This document shows positions 31,488-41,504 of a stretch of DNA of 43,520 nt, piece by piece. This DNA comes from a virus: IMG/VR virus record IMGVR_UViG_3300021960_000157, positions 1 to 43,520 of that record; one strand, given 5' to 3'. Made by a program: the position numbers and the translations under genes. Under the pieces are notes generated by a model. It made no database searches. It saw only the letters and a program-made list of their open reading frames with translations, and had not been told where the DNA came from. Every line of letters starts with the position of its first letter. Position 1 is the first letter of the stretch.

Positions 31488-32102
31488 TCAGCGACCAAAC
31501 ACCCGTCTATTAGACCCTTTAGTGGTATTTATATTAAATGCTAGTGTGATCCTAAGTTCATCACTGTCTGTGGGTTTAACAAGATGCCTCAAGAATGAAG
31601 GGAAAATTATAACATCTCCTTCAGACACATCAGGAGTGTAAGATCCAGAAACAGATCTGGCACAGTTATCTCCCATCACTCTTCCATTATTCATAAACAT
31701 ATACAACTGATGCTGAGGGTTCATAAAGTCTGTACTGCTATGAACTTCTGGATTAAATTTAACATAATGTATGCCAGAAAAAAATCCTGGCAGATGATCA
31801 TGCTCTTCCTGACCATGATCTTTACCTTGGTAAAAATTTAACCAACTCTCATCTATATAACATCTCTCTTCCAACAGATCGAGATCAGATGTAAGTCTTT
31901 CCATGACATCTCTATATATCTCTCCATATCTGTTTTCATCAGATGAATGGAATTCAGTTCTTAGATTACAAGACCATCCTGTAGGTGTTCCATTTATAGG
32001 ATACTCGCTGAATGTCTCAAACTTTTTTTCAGCGATTTGTCTAATCTCTGTAGGATCTTTCCAATATTTAAAGATAGGAATACCAAAAATATATTCACTC
32101 AT
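31488..32102 (-). CDS. 2OG-Fe(II) oxygenase-like protein
   Basis: A 204-residue protein of the 2OG-FeII_Oxy_5 type. EEHDHLPGFFSGIHYVKF carries the His/Asp site; EGDVIIFPSFLRHLVKP contains the distal His, followed by LRITLAFNI with the Arg. It begins MSEYIFGIPIFKYW, the common start of this family. Its ATG overlaps the stop of the 443-aa gene by four bases. It is separated from the other oxygenase genes and lies between two unrelated genes. Substrate unknown. Confidence 0.8.
   Translation of the reverse strand: MSEYIFGIPIFKYWKDPTEIRQIAEKKFETFSEYPINGTPTGWSCNLRTEFHSSDENRYGEIYRDVMERLTSDLDLLEERCYIDESWLNFYQGKDHGQEEHDHLPGFFSGIHYVKFNPEVHSSTDFMNPQHQLYMFMNNGRVMGDNCARSVSGSYTPDVSEGDVIIFPSFLRHLVKPTDSDELRITLAFNINTTKGSNRRVFGR
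31526..31533 (-). promoter_or_regulatory. Late promoter TATAAATA
   Basis: The minus strand reads ATATAAATAC inside the 3' end of the upstream oxygenase gene, 43 bases before the start of the 403-aa gene. Confidence 0.75.
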
Positions 32103-33430
32103 TCTAATTTAATGTAAGGGGCAGAGTAACTTGCTTGAGAACTAGCATAGAGATAAAGATCTTGTACAACCTGATCTTGTATTTTCTTTGGCGCGTTCTT
32201 CATGGTTAGTAAAAGAGTCAGTACAAGATACTTTGAATACCTATACTTATTGGAATTGTTCTTAACTAGAGTAGTGGCACCCTGAACATCTGCTGGACTA
32301 ATTATACCATACTGTGCCATCATTGAGGCAATGTTAGCAGCATGTTTATCACTATTTGCCATTGCCAGTGCAGCGGACTCGGATGACTTTGGTAACTGTG
32401 GAAGACCATGCCGCTTCAAAATAAAGTTAATAGGACCCAAAGATACTTTACCTTGGTTTGCAGAAGCACCTTTAATTTCTCCCTGCCATCCAGTCAGAGA
32501 TGCTTCACCACCGAAACTTCTGAACTGAATCTTTTCTGTTGTAGCAGTGCCCCACTGGATGTATCCATCCATTGCTTCCGTGTTCGTGGTCGTTCCACGG
32601 AAAGATGCAGTAATGGACTTTTTATCCGATGGAAAATTTTTCTGACTGATGCGTCCTATCTGACCATTGATCTTTTTTAGAGATACTCCGATCAATTGAT
32701 TAGACTGAACATACTCAAACATTTTTTCATTCAAACCCTTAAGAGTTCTTTCTTGAGTCAACTCTCCAGGATTAAAACCTTTACCAACAATATAGATATC
32801 AGCAGGACTCCACTTATTAAGATTACCAAAAGCAGACTCTTCTCTATTGATGGCAGTAAATGTCTTTTCAATAGCATTTACTAATGGAGATCCTCTATGA
32901 AAAGTAAATTGACCTTTCCCACCATACATTCTGTACAGTGCATTAGCACCAGCGATGGATGAATTGATCCAATCATCTGGCAAACTGTTTATCATCAGAT
33001 CAAACTTCTCATCTGTAATAGCTCCTGCTGCTGCTCTTACAAAATTGTCTTTGGTTACATCCTTATTAGTCATCTCACGGCGAAGAACATTAAACACAAC
33101 CGATGCGTAAAGTGCTTGCGATGACTCAGCGAGTTTAGTTAATGCTGCACCAGCTCCTGATCCACCACCTGCACCTTTCTTGTAGATGAGTTTAATTATG
33201 CTGGACGACAGCGTAATCTTTGTAATTGGAAAAGAGGATTCGTTTTTGTCAATCTCATTGACAAAGGGAACCCTCCTAGTTTTCAGTATTTTAGATATTT
33301 GATCTTGCGCTTCTGCCCGCTGAGCAGAAATAATTCTTATCTTATCTACTTTTGGTCCAGCCTTTACAACCTTAGTCTGAACTCCTGTCAGAGCAGAGTT
33401 CACTGCTAATAGAATTTCTGAGTCTGACAT
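32099..33430 (-). CDS. 443-aa protein of unknown function
   Basis: A large protein (443 residues) with no recognised domain. It has a KIRIISAQRAEAQDQISKI N-terminal region, a GGGSGAGAAL glycine loop, and KWSPADIYIVGKGF near the middle, a motif I have seen in uncharacterised phage proteins. The C-terminal third is helical and Lys-rich. There is no signal or membrane segment. It follows a candidate terminator and is linked to the 2OG gene by a four-base overlap. Enzyme or DNA-associated role cannot be decided. Confidence 0.65.
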   Translation of the reverse strand: MSDSEILLAVNSALTGVQTKVVKAGPKVDKIRIISAQRAEAQDQISKILKTRRVPFVNEIDKNESSFPITKITLSSSIIKLIYKKGAGGGSGAGAALTKLAESSQALYASVVFNVLRREMTNKDVTKDNFVRAAAGAITDEKFDLMINSLPDDWINSSIAGANALYRMYGGKGQFTFHRGSPLVNAIEKTFTAINREESAFGNLNKWSPADIYIVGKGFNPGELTQERTLKGLNEKMFEYVQSNQLIGVSLKKINGQIGRISQKNFPSDKKSITASFRGTTTNTEAMDGYIQWGTATTEKIQFRSFGGEASLTGWQGEIKGASANQGKVSLGPINFILKRHGLPQLPKSSESAALAMANSDKHAANIASMMAQYGIISPADVQGATTLVKNNSNKYRYSKYLVLTLLLTMKNAPKKIQDQVVQDLYLYASSQASYSAPYIKLE

Positions 33431-33431
33431 T

Positions 33432-33471
33432 AAAAAAGAGGGACTATTCTTCTCTCTTATTTAGATAGTCC
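33432..33471 (-). terminator. Candidate terminator before the 443-aa gene
   Basis: GGACTAT and ATAGTCC pair with a 17-base loop, then CTC and TTTTTT follow on the minus strand. It overlaps the 3' end of the 65-aa gene and abuts the start of the next one. The loop is long and the stem only 7 bp, so it may be weak. Confidence 0.45.
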
Positions 33472-33641
33472 TTTTCAGATTGATAAGGATGTGTCTCTCC
33501 AGACCACAATTTATACCCCTCAACAAGATCTGGAATTAGCCATTGGTCCACCCGATAGCAATACTGCCAGTTAACAGGTTGAATACAATTCATCACAACA
33601 ACTTGGAAGAATGCTACTAGGTGGATCCAGAAACTATACAT
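33444..33641 (-). CDS. Hypothetical 65-aa protein with N-terminal membrane segment
   Basis: A 65-residue protein beginning MYSFWIHLVAFFQVVVMNCI, a hydrophobic N-terminal span, followed by a Trp-rich soluble part (VNWQYCYRVDQWLIPDLV) and a charged tail. It lies six bases after the stop of the 61-aa gene and overlaps the candidate terminator at its end. No domain recognised; an anchored membrane protein is likely. Confidence 0.65.
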   Translation of the reverse strand: MYSFWIHLVAFFQVVVMNCIQPVNWQYCYRVDQWLIPDLVEGYKLWSGETHPYQSEKDYLNKREE

Positions 33642-33647
33642 CAGAGA

Positions 33648-33833
33648 TCAGCACTCATCCATTCCAAGAGGTTTAGATGCTTCCAGTGCCTCATCAATTT
33701 TTTTGATCGTATCGCGAATAATAACAATACGCTCTGGTACACACACAGGATCTTGTGTAAATCCTTTTTGTGCATCGATCAATGCTTGCAGGACCCAGAC
33801 TGCGTTTACTGGTTCGAGTTCAATGTTAATCAT
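33648..33833 (-). CDS. Hypothetical 61-aa protein
   Basis: A 61-residue helical protein (VWVLQALIDAQKGFTQDPV; VIIRDTIKKIDEALEASKP). The ATG at 33833 overlaps the mazG stop (TGATG); the TTG three bases upstream is less likely. Function unknown. Probably translated with mazG. Confidence 0.65.
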   Translation of the reverse strand: MINIELEPVNAVWVLQALIDAQKGFTQDPVCVPERIVIIRDTIKKIDEALEASKPLGMDEC

Positions 33834-34459
33834 CAACGGTCTCCTGCTTTACGATTCTCAGAGTAGTAGGCATCAAAGGTGCCTTCGGGATAACGAGAAC
33901 TCAGTTTATCGATGTTACGATCCAGAACTTCTTCCAGAGAAACGCCGAGTGCCATACATGCCTGAGCAACATACCACATGACATCGCCCAGTTCGATCTT
34001 CAGATGCTCAATGTTATCCTCATTCCAGGGTTTGCCTTGAAAGGTGATCTTCTTAACGATCTCCATAAATTCACCACCCTCAGCAGCAATGCCAACAGCA
34101 GCAGTCAGGAGACGCTGAATGTCACAACCTTCTGCTTGCAGAGATGCAACACGAGCAATGAACTGAGCATTGTCCTTAGAAGGAGCACTGGTAACCTGAT
34201 CAACAAACGAGATGTACTTATCAGATTTTGCAGTGGTGGTGGCAGGAGTCACTACAACACTAGTTTGATAGTTAATAGGTTCTGCTTCCTGAGGAATAGT
34301 ACCCTGTTGACCAGTAGGGTCTTCAGGATTATCCCGCCATGCGTTCACAACTTCAGGATCGCCAGGTTCTGCTTCCCAGAACTCTTTGGGACGATTAGGA
34401 CGACGAGGGGGAGTAGGTTGTGGCACCTCTTGATTGAGGGCATTGGTGTTCATTGGCAT
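33833..34459 (-). CDS. mazG: MazG nucleotide pyrophosphohydrolase
   Basis: This 208-residue protein has a C-terminal MazG domain (about residues 105-195). AAVGIAAEGGEFMEIVKKI contains the EExxE-like metal site, and LGDVMWYVAQACMALGVSLE follows. The first 75 residues are Pro- and Glu-rich and seem disordered. MazG hydrolyses nucleoside triphosphates; in cyanophages a role in nucleotide pool or (p)ppGpp handling has been proposed, but the substrate is debated. It sits between an oxygenase-like gene and small genes in the replication block. Confidence 0.9.
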   Translation of the reverse strand: MPMNTNALNQEVPQPTPPRRPNRPKEFWEAEPGDPEVVNAWRDNPEDPTGQQGTIPQEAEPINYQTSVVVTPATTTAKSDKYISFVDQVTSAPSKDNAQFIARVASLQAEGCDIQRLLTAAVGIAAEGGEFMEIVKKITFQGKPWNEDNIEHLKIELGDVMWYVAQACMALGVSLEEVLDRNIDKLSSRYPEGTFDAYYSENRKAGDR

Positions 34460-34461
34460 GA

Positions 34462-35337
34462 TTAATAACTAATAATTTTGGTTTTCTTTGGATGGAAATT
34501 GTGGATCTTATCTAGATGGAAAAACTCCCATGAGTAAGAAACATCTTCCAGATGCCTTTCTTCAAAGTTTAATTCTTCTGGAGATACACTGAGGAAACCA
34601 GCAATAGTAAGTCTATCACGGTCAGTGAACCAGTTGGACTTCATGTATGGATTATGAAGGAAGTGTGATGGATATGCTACCAGACTATTATAGTCCATAG
34701 TGACGATTTCTTCAAGCTTGTATGGTTCGTAATCTTCGATCTGAAACCACTTGGTATTGTCATTAGAAGTTCCCTGAATATACTGATTGAAATCTTCTAC
34801 TTTAGATTCGTCGTTAAAACTAAAATCTAGTTTTGTTTTCTTACCTTCGTATGACCAGAATCCAGTCTGGACCATATCATTTCCTGTTGGTTTGGTTAAG
34901 GAAATATTGAAGGCAATTTGAGGAGAGGATTGAAACTCTCCAACAATATCCGTATGAGGAAATGCTGCAAGAACATTGTTTAATGGCATGTCTCCATTGA
35001 AACAGTTTCCATTAATAGAATGAACCTTTATGTTCTGGACACCTAGTAGAGATTTGAATCCACGAAGGATTGGTTGAGCAAACCATTCCATGATTTCCTC
35101 ATGAAAATATAAAGATCTACCAGGTCTAATGAGATTGTCCGTCATATGATTATGACCATTTTCCCACCAGTGACCTTGCTCAAAAAACTTTGTTACCTGA
35201 TCAGGATTTGCAAAGAAATTTTTAGCAGTAAGAATAGGAATATCTTTATCTTTACCCAGATAAGAATACTCACACGCCAGTCTATTTACCTGACAAATGT
35301 CATTCCAGACTGTATTATGATTTTGAATTCTAGACAT
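34462..35337 (-). CDS. 2OG oxygenase-like protein, 291 aa
   Basis: A 291-residue protein, the longest of the oxygenase-like set. AAFPHTDIVGEFQSSPQIAF has the H-x-D, and LVAYPSHFLHNPYMKSNWF contains the distal His, with RDRLTIAGFLS following. It resembles the DUF6445 group. It overlaps gp41 by eight bases and ends three bases before the mazG start, so it is in the replication operon. Substrate unknown. Confidence 0.7.
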   Translation of the reverse strand: MSRIQNHNTVWNDICQVNRLACEYSYLGKDKDIPILTAKNFFANPDQVTKFFEQGHWWENGHNHMTDNLIRPGRSLYFHEEIMEWFAQPILRGFKSLLGVQNIKVHSINGNCFNGDMPLNNVLAAFPHTDIVGEFQSSPQIAFNISLTKPTGNDMVQTGFWSYEGKKTKLDFSFNDESKVEDFNQYIQGTSNDNTKWFQIEDYEPYKLEEIVTMDYNSLVAYPSHFLHNPYMKSNWFTDRDRLTIAGFLSVSPEELNFEERHLEDVSYSWEFFHLDKIHNFHPKKTKIISY

Positions 35338-36718
35338 CAGAAAAATTTAACTTTGCAAATTTACTTTTCATAGCACTTGTATCTGGAGGAGTATATTCTT
35401 CTTCTTGTCCACTGTCTAAGAGATCTCCACCTTTAGACTGTTCACAATCATACAGTCTCATCTTTGCCCTGTCAATACCAACTACAAATCTCTTGTTTAT
35501 TGATATGTCATTGTAGCGGTTCTTCAACTGCTTCACCATAATTTGTCCCAACTCCTCAAGCTCTTCTGTAGAAATAAGGGCAAACATAAGATCAGCAGTA
35601 GCAGGGAGACCAAAGGACTCAGAAGTGTCAGTAATGTCAACATCAGAGCTACCATAACCAGAACGAGTGGTCTGCGTGGCAGAAACGATAGGGACACCTG
35701 CTTCAACAGCCAACCCTCTAAGCTCTTCAGCAATTGCTTTGATATAGCTATATGAATTGACATTGCCACCCTGGCGATACCGCGAGGAAGCGCATATATT
35801 AAGGTAATCGATGAAAATAATATCAGGTCTAAATGACTTCTTAAGTGCAAGCTCATTAAGAAGTGCCTTAAAATGTCCACTATGTGCGCTAGCAGTAGGA
35901 TACTCCTTAATAATTAGCTGACCTTGAGTCTTCTTTGCAAGTTTATTAACTTTATTTTCAAACATTACCTTAGGCAGGTCGGCAATGTCTTTGATATTTA
36001 CATTGAGGAGGTTCGAGTCAATCCGCTCAGCAATTCTGACCTCCGCCATTTCAAGAGTGATGTAGAGAACATTCTTCCCCTGCAAGAGGACGGAGCTAGC
36101 CATGTGGCACATGAATAGAGACTTGCCGACGCCCGTACCAGCGAGAGCGACATTGAGAGTCTTATTAGGGAGACCACCTTTTGTGATCTTGTTAAAGAAC
36201 TCGATGTCGAATGGGATCTTTTCTTCTTGTTTGTGATAGAACTCATAGCGTTGTTCGTAGTCTTCTAGGTAATCGTGCCCTACATGGTTGTCGAAGCAAA
36301 CCGACAGAGCATCACTGAGGATACTGGGGATTGCATCTCTACCTCTCTTGTCATCCTTACCATCTGCAATCTGGATGGATTCCATGAGCGCAAGGTATAT
36401 AGCACGATCTCTACACCACTTCTCAGTAGAATCGAATAACCAATCGATATTGGTATCGTCCTGAGACAGGAGTGGAATGATCGCACTAGTATCTTTGAAT
36501 TCTTGTCCAGTAAGATCTTCTCTATTAGAAATCTCAATCTGCAGAATCTCTTGTGTAGGCAACTTACCATACTGCGTAACGAAATCAATGATCTCTTCGC
36601 AGATGATCTTCTCTGTCCTTAGATCAAAGTAGTCTAAGTTGATGAATGGAATAACTTTTCTGGTGTAGTCTTCATTATAAAGGAGATTCTTTAGAATCGT
36701 GATCTCAATTTTTTCCAT
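35330..36718 (-). CDS. 41: Replicative DNA helicase (T4 gp41-like)
   Basis: This 462-residue hexameric helicase unwinds DNA at the fork and recruits the gp61 primase. The RecA-like core has the Walker [13 protein letters not shown] at about residues 194-205, and [18 protein letters not shown] holds Walker [13 protein letters not shown] follows as a family motif. Length and order match T4 gp41. It overlaps uvsX by 14 bases and the next oxygenase-like gene by eight bases. Confidence 0.96.
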   Translation of the reverse strand: MEKIEITILKNLLYNEDYTRKVIPFINLDYFDLRTEKIICEEIIDFVTQYGKLPTQEILQIEISNREDLTGQEFKDTSAIIPLLSQDDTNIDWLFDSTEKWCRDRAIYLALMESIQIADGKDDKRGRDAIPSILSDALSVCFDNHVGHDYLEDYEQRYEFYHKQEEKIPFDIEFFNKITKGGLPNKTLNVALAGTGVGKSLFMCHMASSVLLQGKNVLYITLEMAEVRIAERIDSNLLNVNIKDIADLPKVMFENKVNKLAKKTQGQLIIKEYPTASAHSGHFKALLNELALKKSFRPDIIFIDYLNICASSRYRQGGNVNSYSYIKAIAEELRGLAVEAGVPIVSATQTTRSGYGSSDVDITDTSESFGLPATADLMFALISTEELEELGQIMVKQLKNRYNDISINKRFVVGIDRAKMRLYDCEQSKGGDLLDSGQEEEYTPPDTSAMKSKFAKLNFSDV

Positions 36719-37712
36719 AACTGAATTCTTTATTGGCGGTTTCGTCCAGTGCTTGCATCACTTCTGGAGTGAAATACTTCTCGGGGTCTGCGAGAATTTG
36801 CTTAGCATAGATTTTTTTACCGTCAATTTCGTATCTGCCTGCGACATTTTTCCAAAGTCCACCAATCTCACCGAGCTCAAGAAGACCGTAATATCTATCA
36901 AGACCACGCTCATCATAATACAAACGAACTTCCACATCTTTGTTCTCCTTACTCAAACGCGACTTGTGAGTCTTAGCCTTGATAATATTGCCGACCACTT
37001 CTGTTCCATCCTTTTCTTTCTTTTTGCTGAGATAGATGATTGTAGACGCTGCATACTTGAGTCCACTACCTCCGCCCATTTCTTTAGTAGGTACATAGGA
37101 TCCGATAACATCGTAGGTGTGATTGGTGACGATCATTGGAATGTTCGCCTGCCCCAGTTTCAGGGTCAGCATACGAAAAGCACCTTTAATAAGTTGGGAT
37201 TTCGTCATATCCCTAACCTGCTTATCGTTCAGAGCGTCAGTAATTTCTTTCTCCGTAGAAAGCATCCCAAGGGAGTCTAGCACGAACATGCAAGGTTTAC
37301 GCTCATCTTCAGGTTTTTTTAAGTATATATCTACTGCCTTGAGTGCTTTACTACGAAACTCTTCTACCGTCACAACATTGACGACTACCAAACGGTTGAC
37401 ATCAATACCACGAGACTCAATCAGTGACTTAGTGATAGCTGCCTCAGTATCAAAATAGAGACAATACCCATCGGGATTGGTATCAAGAAAATTCTTAACA
37501 ACGGCGAGTGAGAAGAAAGTCTTTCCAGTAGAAGACTCTCCAGCAATAGCAGTAATCTTATTGCCAGATACACCACCAAATACACTACCTGAAACCAGTG
37601 CATTAAAAATGTACGAACCCGTGTCAACATAAGTCTCTGACTCATCAATATCTGCTGCAAGTTTGGTGTATTCATCACCAATTTCTTTCACAATGTCCTT
37701 TAAGAAATCCAT
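36705..37712 (-). CDS. uvsX: RecA-like recombinase UvsX
   Basis: This 335-residue strand-exchange protein carries the Walker [12 protein letters not shown] at about residues 57-67, [14 protein letters not shown] as Walker B, and [14 protein letters not shown] and [13 protein letters not shown] for DNA and nucleotide contacts. UvsX drives recombination-dependent replication and repair. A promoter with an extended -10 (37735-37743) lies at the end of gp43. The gene leads a run with gp41. Confidence 0.96.
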   Translation of the reverse strand: MDFLKDIVKEIGDEYTKLAADIDESETYVDTGSYIFNALVSGSVFGGVSGNKITAIAGESSTGKTFFSLAVVKNFLDTNPDGYCLYFDTEAAITKSLIESRGIDVNRLVVVNVVTVEEFRSKALKAVDIYLKKPEDERKPCMFVLDSLGMLSTEKEITDALNDKQVRDMTKSQLIKGAFRMLTLKLGQANIPMIVTNHTYDVIGSYVPTKEMGGGSGLKYAASTIIYLSKKKEKDGTEVVGNIIKAKTHKSRLSKENKDVEVRLYYDERGLDRYYGLLELGEIGGLWKNVAGRYEIDGKKIYAKQILADPEKYFTPEVMQALDETANKEFSYGKN

Positions 37713-37734
37713 AAAATGTGCCAGTAATACAACT

Positions 37735-37743
37735 ATTATACCA
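37735..37743 (-). promoter_or_regulatory. Extended -10 promoter before uvsX
   Basis: TGG-TATAAT on the minus strand lies about 23 bases before the uvsX ATG, right at the gp43 stop. No good -35 box is seen, so it may use an activator or rely on the extended -10. Confidence 0.55.
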
Positions 37744-40239
37744 TCAGATGAAGAAATTCTCTAGCGTGTTTGCTTTCTCAATACTCCATCCAATAGACTC
37801 AATGATAATCTTTAGAGGTTCTAAAAATGCTTTCTCAAACTGAAGATCATAATCAACATACTTATCAATACCCAACTCCTTAGGAAAATCTTGAATGAAA
37901 GAGATCACATTCTCGTGGAACTTGTTAGGTTTTTTCAGATAGCAGAACTTAATCTTCTCTCCATTGGAGATCAATGAATACTTTTTAGTAAGATTGTTCT
38001 CTTTAATGTAGTGATTAAACAAGAGGGCACCCCTACAGTGGATAGGAGTTCCTTTGATATAGATGTCTGATGAAGACCTATACTTAACTACATCACTAAC
38101 TGAGCGTGGAAAAGAAATCTGCTCTGGAGGAAGAGTCTTAAACTCCTGACGACATTGTTCAATGAAGTCGATAAGGTCATCCTCTGTTTTATTCATCATA
38201 ATCTTGAGGGCATCCTTAATCATCTGACGACAAGGAGCAGGTGTAGAGGATTTCACTGCCTCAATACCCATCATCTTCAGTTTGGGTTCACTGTATTGAA
38301 CACCTTCACTGTTCCAGACATTGAGAATATAACGCTTCTTTGCGGTCCAGATGCCACGCTCAGCGATATTCTCACGCTTCATCTGCATCTTCTGATCATA
38401 CGCCGACACATAATCCGCCAACTCCTGATATGAACATTCAATAAAAGGTTCCAGTTTTTCCTGGCAGATCTTGTCAAGTATCCCCACAATTGCTGCTTTG
38501 TCGCCAGACTTAGTACTAAAAAATTTAGTAACAAGAGGTCCAAGGTTAAGATAGATACTGTCAGTGTCGGATGCAATGACATAATCTTCTGCTTCCGTTT
38601 GCAAAAGTTTATTTAGATATTGGTTCATTTTGCCTTCGATCCAACGAATCGAGACCTGACCAGACAAAGTAATCGCCTCAGCGTTCGCTACTTTGAAATA
38701 CCTGAAGTATTGATTACCAATAGCACCATAAGCAGAGTTAAGAGAAATCTTTTTCGCCATTTGAATGTTGTTACATCTGGCGATCTCTTTTTCAAGTGCA
38801 ACAGTAGGAGTCTTCTGGTACTCCTGCTTTGCGGCGAGCATTTTCTTCTTGTAGATAACACGATCGCCATACATTTTCTCCATCAGTTCGGGTAGGAATC
38901 CACGCTTATCCTTACGATACATGGCACCGTTAGCACAAACAGCGTAGTTCGAATACATCTCGAAGTTTATCTCCTCATTAAGGATTCTATCAACTGTAGA
39001 TGTTGGATGTTTCTCGTCCAGAATGGTTTCGGGCGAGATATTGTATTGCATGATGAGATGAGGATAAAGACTGTTAAGGTCAAAACTGACCACCCAATCA
39101 TACACCCCAGGAGTCGGTTCCTTAACATAAGCACCTGCGTACTTTTCGTCTTTATCCGTCTGTTCCTTGGGAGGAATAACGATGTTTTTCTTCTTCAGGT
39201 AATTGTAGATAATGGTATCCCACATCCGAACCTGATAGAAGACATCATTATAGTTAACTTTGGCGTCATATGCCATAGTCAGGGCGAGCTCGATCAACTT
39301 CATCTTGTCTTCAAGACGGTCTACGAGCTCCACATCGATGATGTTGTACTCTACAAACTTTTTCCAACCATGGGTGTAGAAATCTTGGAAGGTATCAAAC
39401 TCAGAGTGATCGAGTTTCTTTTGACCAAGTTCTACATTGGCAATGTGGTCTAGACGATACGATTCCTGATTAGTATAAGTAAATTTCTTATACAGATCCA
39501 GGTAATCTAGTTGTGTAATGCCGCCGATATCATAGTAAACCTGCTTACGACCCTTAATGAACACCTCTTTCTGAGTAACAAGACCCCAGGGGGACAGTCT
39601 CTTAGCAAGTTTTTCACCAAGAACACGGTCCAAACGCTTAGCGATGAACGGCATGTCGAACAGTTGGATGTTCCATCCAGTAATAATATCTGGAGTATGA
39701 TCCATCCACCACTGAATAAAACTGTTCAGCAGATCACGCTCATTGTTGAACTCAATGTACCGTAGATTGTCTTTATGAACCTTAAAAGGACCCTGACCCC
39801 AGGTAATAATCTCCTTAGTGTTACTATCTTGAATAGTAATCAACAGAATTTCCTGGTCAGCAGACTCCACATCAGGGAATCCGTTCTCAGAACGGGTCTC
39901 AATATCGATTGTATAGAGGCGAATCTTGCTGATGTCGAACTTAATCTCATCTTCTGGATACTTGTCCGAGATATATTGATAGATAAACCTTTCGTTACCG
40001 TAGATCTTAAAGTTGTTTACGCCATCATATTTTTTGATGAACTCTCTACACTCGCGAACAGATCCAGGTTTGATTGCCTCCACATAATCGCCTTCCAAAG
40101 TCCTATAATTTGTAGGTTTGCCCGAGGGAACAAACAAAGTAGGCGAATATTTCTCACGGAACTGGAAATACTCGCCACGATCATAACCACGAACGAGGAA
40201 ATTATCCCCGATCATTTGCACATTAGTATAGAACTTCAT
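37744..40239 (-). CDS. 43: DNA polymerase (family B, gp43)
   Basis: This 831-residue replicative polymerase has the exonuclease motif DIETRSENG (about residue 112). Polymerase motif A is [11 protein letters not shown] (387-393), motif B is [14 protein letters not shown] (about 496-508) and motif C is ASDTDSIY (558-561). It copies phage DNA with the gp44/62 clamp loader and gp45 clamp. Length is near that of T4-like cyanophage enzymes and shorter than T4 gp43 (898). No intein or split is seen. Confidence 0.98.
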   Translation of the reverse strand: MKFYTNVQMIGDNFLVRGYDRGEYFQFREKYSPTLFVPSGKPTNYRTLEGDYVEAIKPGSVRECREFIKKYDGVNNFKIYGNERFIYQYISDKYPEDEIKFDISKIRLYTIDIETRSENGFPDVESADQEILLITIQDSNTKEIITWGQGPFKVHKDNLRYIEFNNERDLLNSFIQWWMDHTPDIITGWNIQLFDMPFIAKRLDRVLGEKLAKRLSPWGLVTQKEVFIKGRKQVYYDIGGITQLDYLDLYKKFTYTNQESYRLDHIANVELGQKKLDHSEFDTFQDFYTHGWKKFVEYNIIDVELVDRLEDKMKLIELALTMAYDAKVNYNDVFYQVRMWDTIIYNYLKKKNIVIPPKEQTDKDEKYAGAYVKEPTPGVYDWVVSFDLNSLYPHLIMQYNISPETILDEKHPTSTVDRILNEEINFEMYSNYAVCANGAMYRKDKRGFLPELMEKMYGDRVIYKKKMLAAKQEYQKTPTVALEKEIARCNNIQMAKKISLNSAYGAIGNQYFRYFKVANAEAITLSGQVSIRWIEGKMNQYLNKLLQTEAEDYVIASDTDSIYLNLGPLVTKFFSTKSGDKAAIVGILDKICQEKLEPFIECSYQELADYVSAYDQKMQMKRENIAERGIWTAKKRYILNVWNSEGVQYSEPKLKMMGIEAVKSSTPAPCRQMIKDALKIMMNKTEDDLIDFIEQCRQEFKTLPPEQISFPRSVSDVVKYRSSSDIYIKGTPIHCRGALLFNHYIKENNLTKKYSLISNGEKIKFCYLKKPNKFHENVISFIQDFPKELGIDKYVDYDLQFEKAFLEPLKIIIESIGWSIEKANTLENFFI

Positions 40240-40247
40240 TAAAAAAC

Positions 40248-40541
40248 TCAGTTTTTGGCAATCAATTCATTATAAACTTCCAGAAGTTCCACCTCTGGAT
40301 CTACAAGTGTCAGTATAGCATCAGATGAGATACGACACTGGTTCTGAGCGGTCAGATGTCTACCTGGCCATCTACGAAGTCTCTGTTTCCAATCCTTTGT
40401 AGGATCTTCGGGATGAATGAACTCAACTGGATCAGTCAATTCGCAGTCTGGTTCACCAATTTCTGCTCCAACTTCGCGAATTTTTGCAATCAGAACCTTA
40501 TAATCACCCTTAAAGACAATAAGTTTAACTATTGGATTCAT
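40248..40541 (-). CDS. Hypothetical 97-aa protein before gp43
   Basis: A 97-residue soluble protein (MNPIVKLIVFKGDYKVLIAK; then CELTDPVEFIHPEDPTKDWK and an Arg-rich LRRWPGRH). The ATG at 40541 is used because AGGGA lies at a good distance; the ATG at 40556 lacks one. It overlaps the upstream gene by 17 bases. The role is unknown; its position between regA/hsp20 and the polymerase is conserved as far as I know. Confidence 0.68.
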   Translation of the reverse strand: MNPIVKLIVFKGDYKVLIAKIREVGAEIGEPDCELTDPVEFIHPEDPTKDWKQRLRRWPGRHLTAQNQCRISSDAILTLVDPEVELLEVYNELIAKN

Positions 40542-40842
40542 TGAGAAGTCCCTCATACATAGATTTTAGGTCGGAAATTGGTTCAGCAATAGTCACAACC
40601 GTTGCAGGATTAACCAAATGATCTGTATCCTTTACCACATCAATCCATGTCTGAAGACCGACTTTCTTCAAGGTAGAATTGTGAGCACCTGCTTCTTCAG
40701 TCAGGGTCATTTCTGGAGTATAGGTTACCTGAAATGGTTTCTTGAACAGATATTGATACTGTTTACTCTCTGGATCATGAATCTCTTTGATATCAGAGAT
40801 CAACTGAGTGCCGTCACTCAGGATTGCAATCTTAATCGACAT
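40525..40842 (-). CDS. Hypothetical 105-aa protein
   Basis: A 105-residue soluble protein starting MSIKIAILSDGTQLISDIKE, of mixed alpha/beta character. It has its own promoter directly after the hsp20 terminator, with a TAAAAT -10 box 22 bases before the start and AGGT upstream of the ATG. The next gene and gp43 follow in the same transcript. No domain recognised; an Sm-like RNA-binding fold is possible from length and the start, but is not shown. Confidence 0.7.
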   Translation of the reverse strand: MSIKIAILSDGTQLISDIKEIHDPESKQYQYLFKKPFQVTYTPEMTLTEEAGAHNSTLKKVGLQTWIDVVKDTDHLVNPATVVTIAEPISDLKSMYEGLLNESNS

Positions 40843-40863
40843 AGTTGGAACTTACCTGAAGTC

Positions 40864-40872
40864 ATTTTACCA
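40864..40872 (-). promoter_or_regulatory. Extended -10 promoter after the hsp20 terminator
   Basis: TGG-TAAAAT directly follows the T-run of the hsp20 terminator and is 22 bases before the start of the 105-aa gene. It would restart transcription toward gp43. Confidence 0.55.
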
Positions 40873-40898
40873 CAAAAAAGGGGGGTGATCAACCCCCC
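40873..40898 (-). terminator. Intrinsic terminator after hsp20
   Basis: GGGGGG and CCCCCC pair around a TTGATCA loop, followed by TTTTTT on the minus strand. Confidence 0.92.
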
Positions 40899-40903
40899 GC
40901 TAT

Positions 40904-41344
40904 TTAGAACCAGTCCTTACGCTTGTGCGCCTCTGGTACTATCTTCCCTAGCGTCACAGTCAGGAGACCATCTTCAAAGGTCACATCCCTAACCTCTGTA
41001 TCATCCGAGAGTGTCCAGACCCGCGTGAAGGACCTCTGCGCCAATCCTTTATGTGCGTAGTCTGTATCGGTCTCCTTGTCCTCCTTCTGACCTTCCACGA
41101 AGAGTTTGCCATCCTGTGTATAGACAAACACTTCTTTCTTCTTAAATCCTGCCAGGGCGATTTCTAGTTTACATTCTACTGCGCTGACATTGATCAGATT
41201 ATATGGGGGATAATTAGAAGTTGTTTCGTGCAACTTGCCGAAGATACGGTCGAAATAATCTTCCATACCAATACTATTGCGATTCAGTTTATCGAGCAAC
41301 TGCTCCATATTCGCAACATGATACCGCGCTAATGCGTTAGTCAT
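40904..41344 (-). CDS. hsp20: Small heat-shock protein (Hsp20)
   Basis: This 146-residue alpha-crystallin-domain chaperone (domain about residues 45-135) contains YNLINVSAVECKLEIALAGF, FVEGQKED and SFTRVWTLSDDTEVRDVTFE with GLLTVTLGKIVPE. These match the IbpA-like pattern. Such proteins hold unfolded proteins; cyanophage copies probably help phage protein folding or protect photosystem components. GGAG lies eight bases before the ATG. A promoter and terminators on both sides make it a one-gene unit. Confidence 0.95.
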   Translation of the reverse strand: MTNALARYHVANMEQLLDKLNRNSIGMEDYFDRIFGKLHETTSNYPPYNLINVSAVECKLEIALAGFKKKEVFVYTQDGKLFVEGQKEDKETDTDYAHKGLAQRSFTRVWTLSDDTEVRDVTFEDGLLTVTLGKIVPEAHKRKDWF

Positions 41345-41411
41345 TTGTACTTCTCCTTTTAAAGCGAGATTAGATTGTGTGTACCCTTACGGCGTACAAT
41401 ACTATTTAACC

Positions 41412-41420
41412 ATTTTAGCA
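41412..41420 (-). promoter_or_regulatory. Extended -10 promoter of hsp20
   Basis: TGC-TAAAAT begins three bases after the T-run of the regA terminator and lies about 70 bases before the hsp20 ATG. The region 17 bases upstream (the terminator stem) carries only a weak -35 resemblance. Confidence 0.5.
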
Positions 41421-41422
41421 TT

Positions 41423-41447
41423 AAAAAGGGGGGTCGGTAAACCCCCC
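41423..41447 (-). terminator. Intrinsic terminator after regA
   Basis: GGGGGG and CCCCCC pair around a TTTACCGA loop, followed by TTTTT on the minus strand. It lies about 55 bases after the regA stop and separates it from hsp20. Confidence 0.9.
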
Positions 41448-41504
41448 ATAGAGTAGCGTATATTCCGTATGTATAGAGTCGCGCACGAAATGGCGACGAA
41501 CTAT

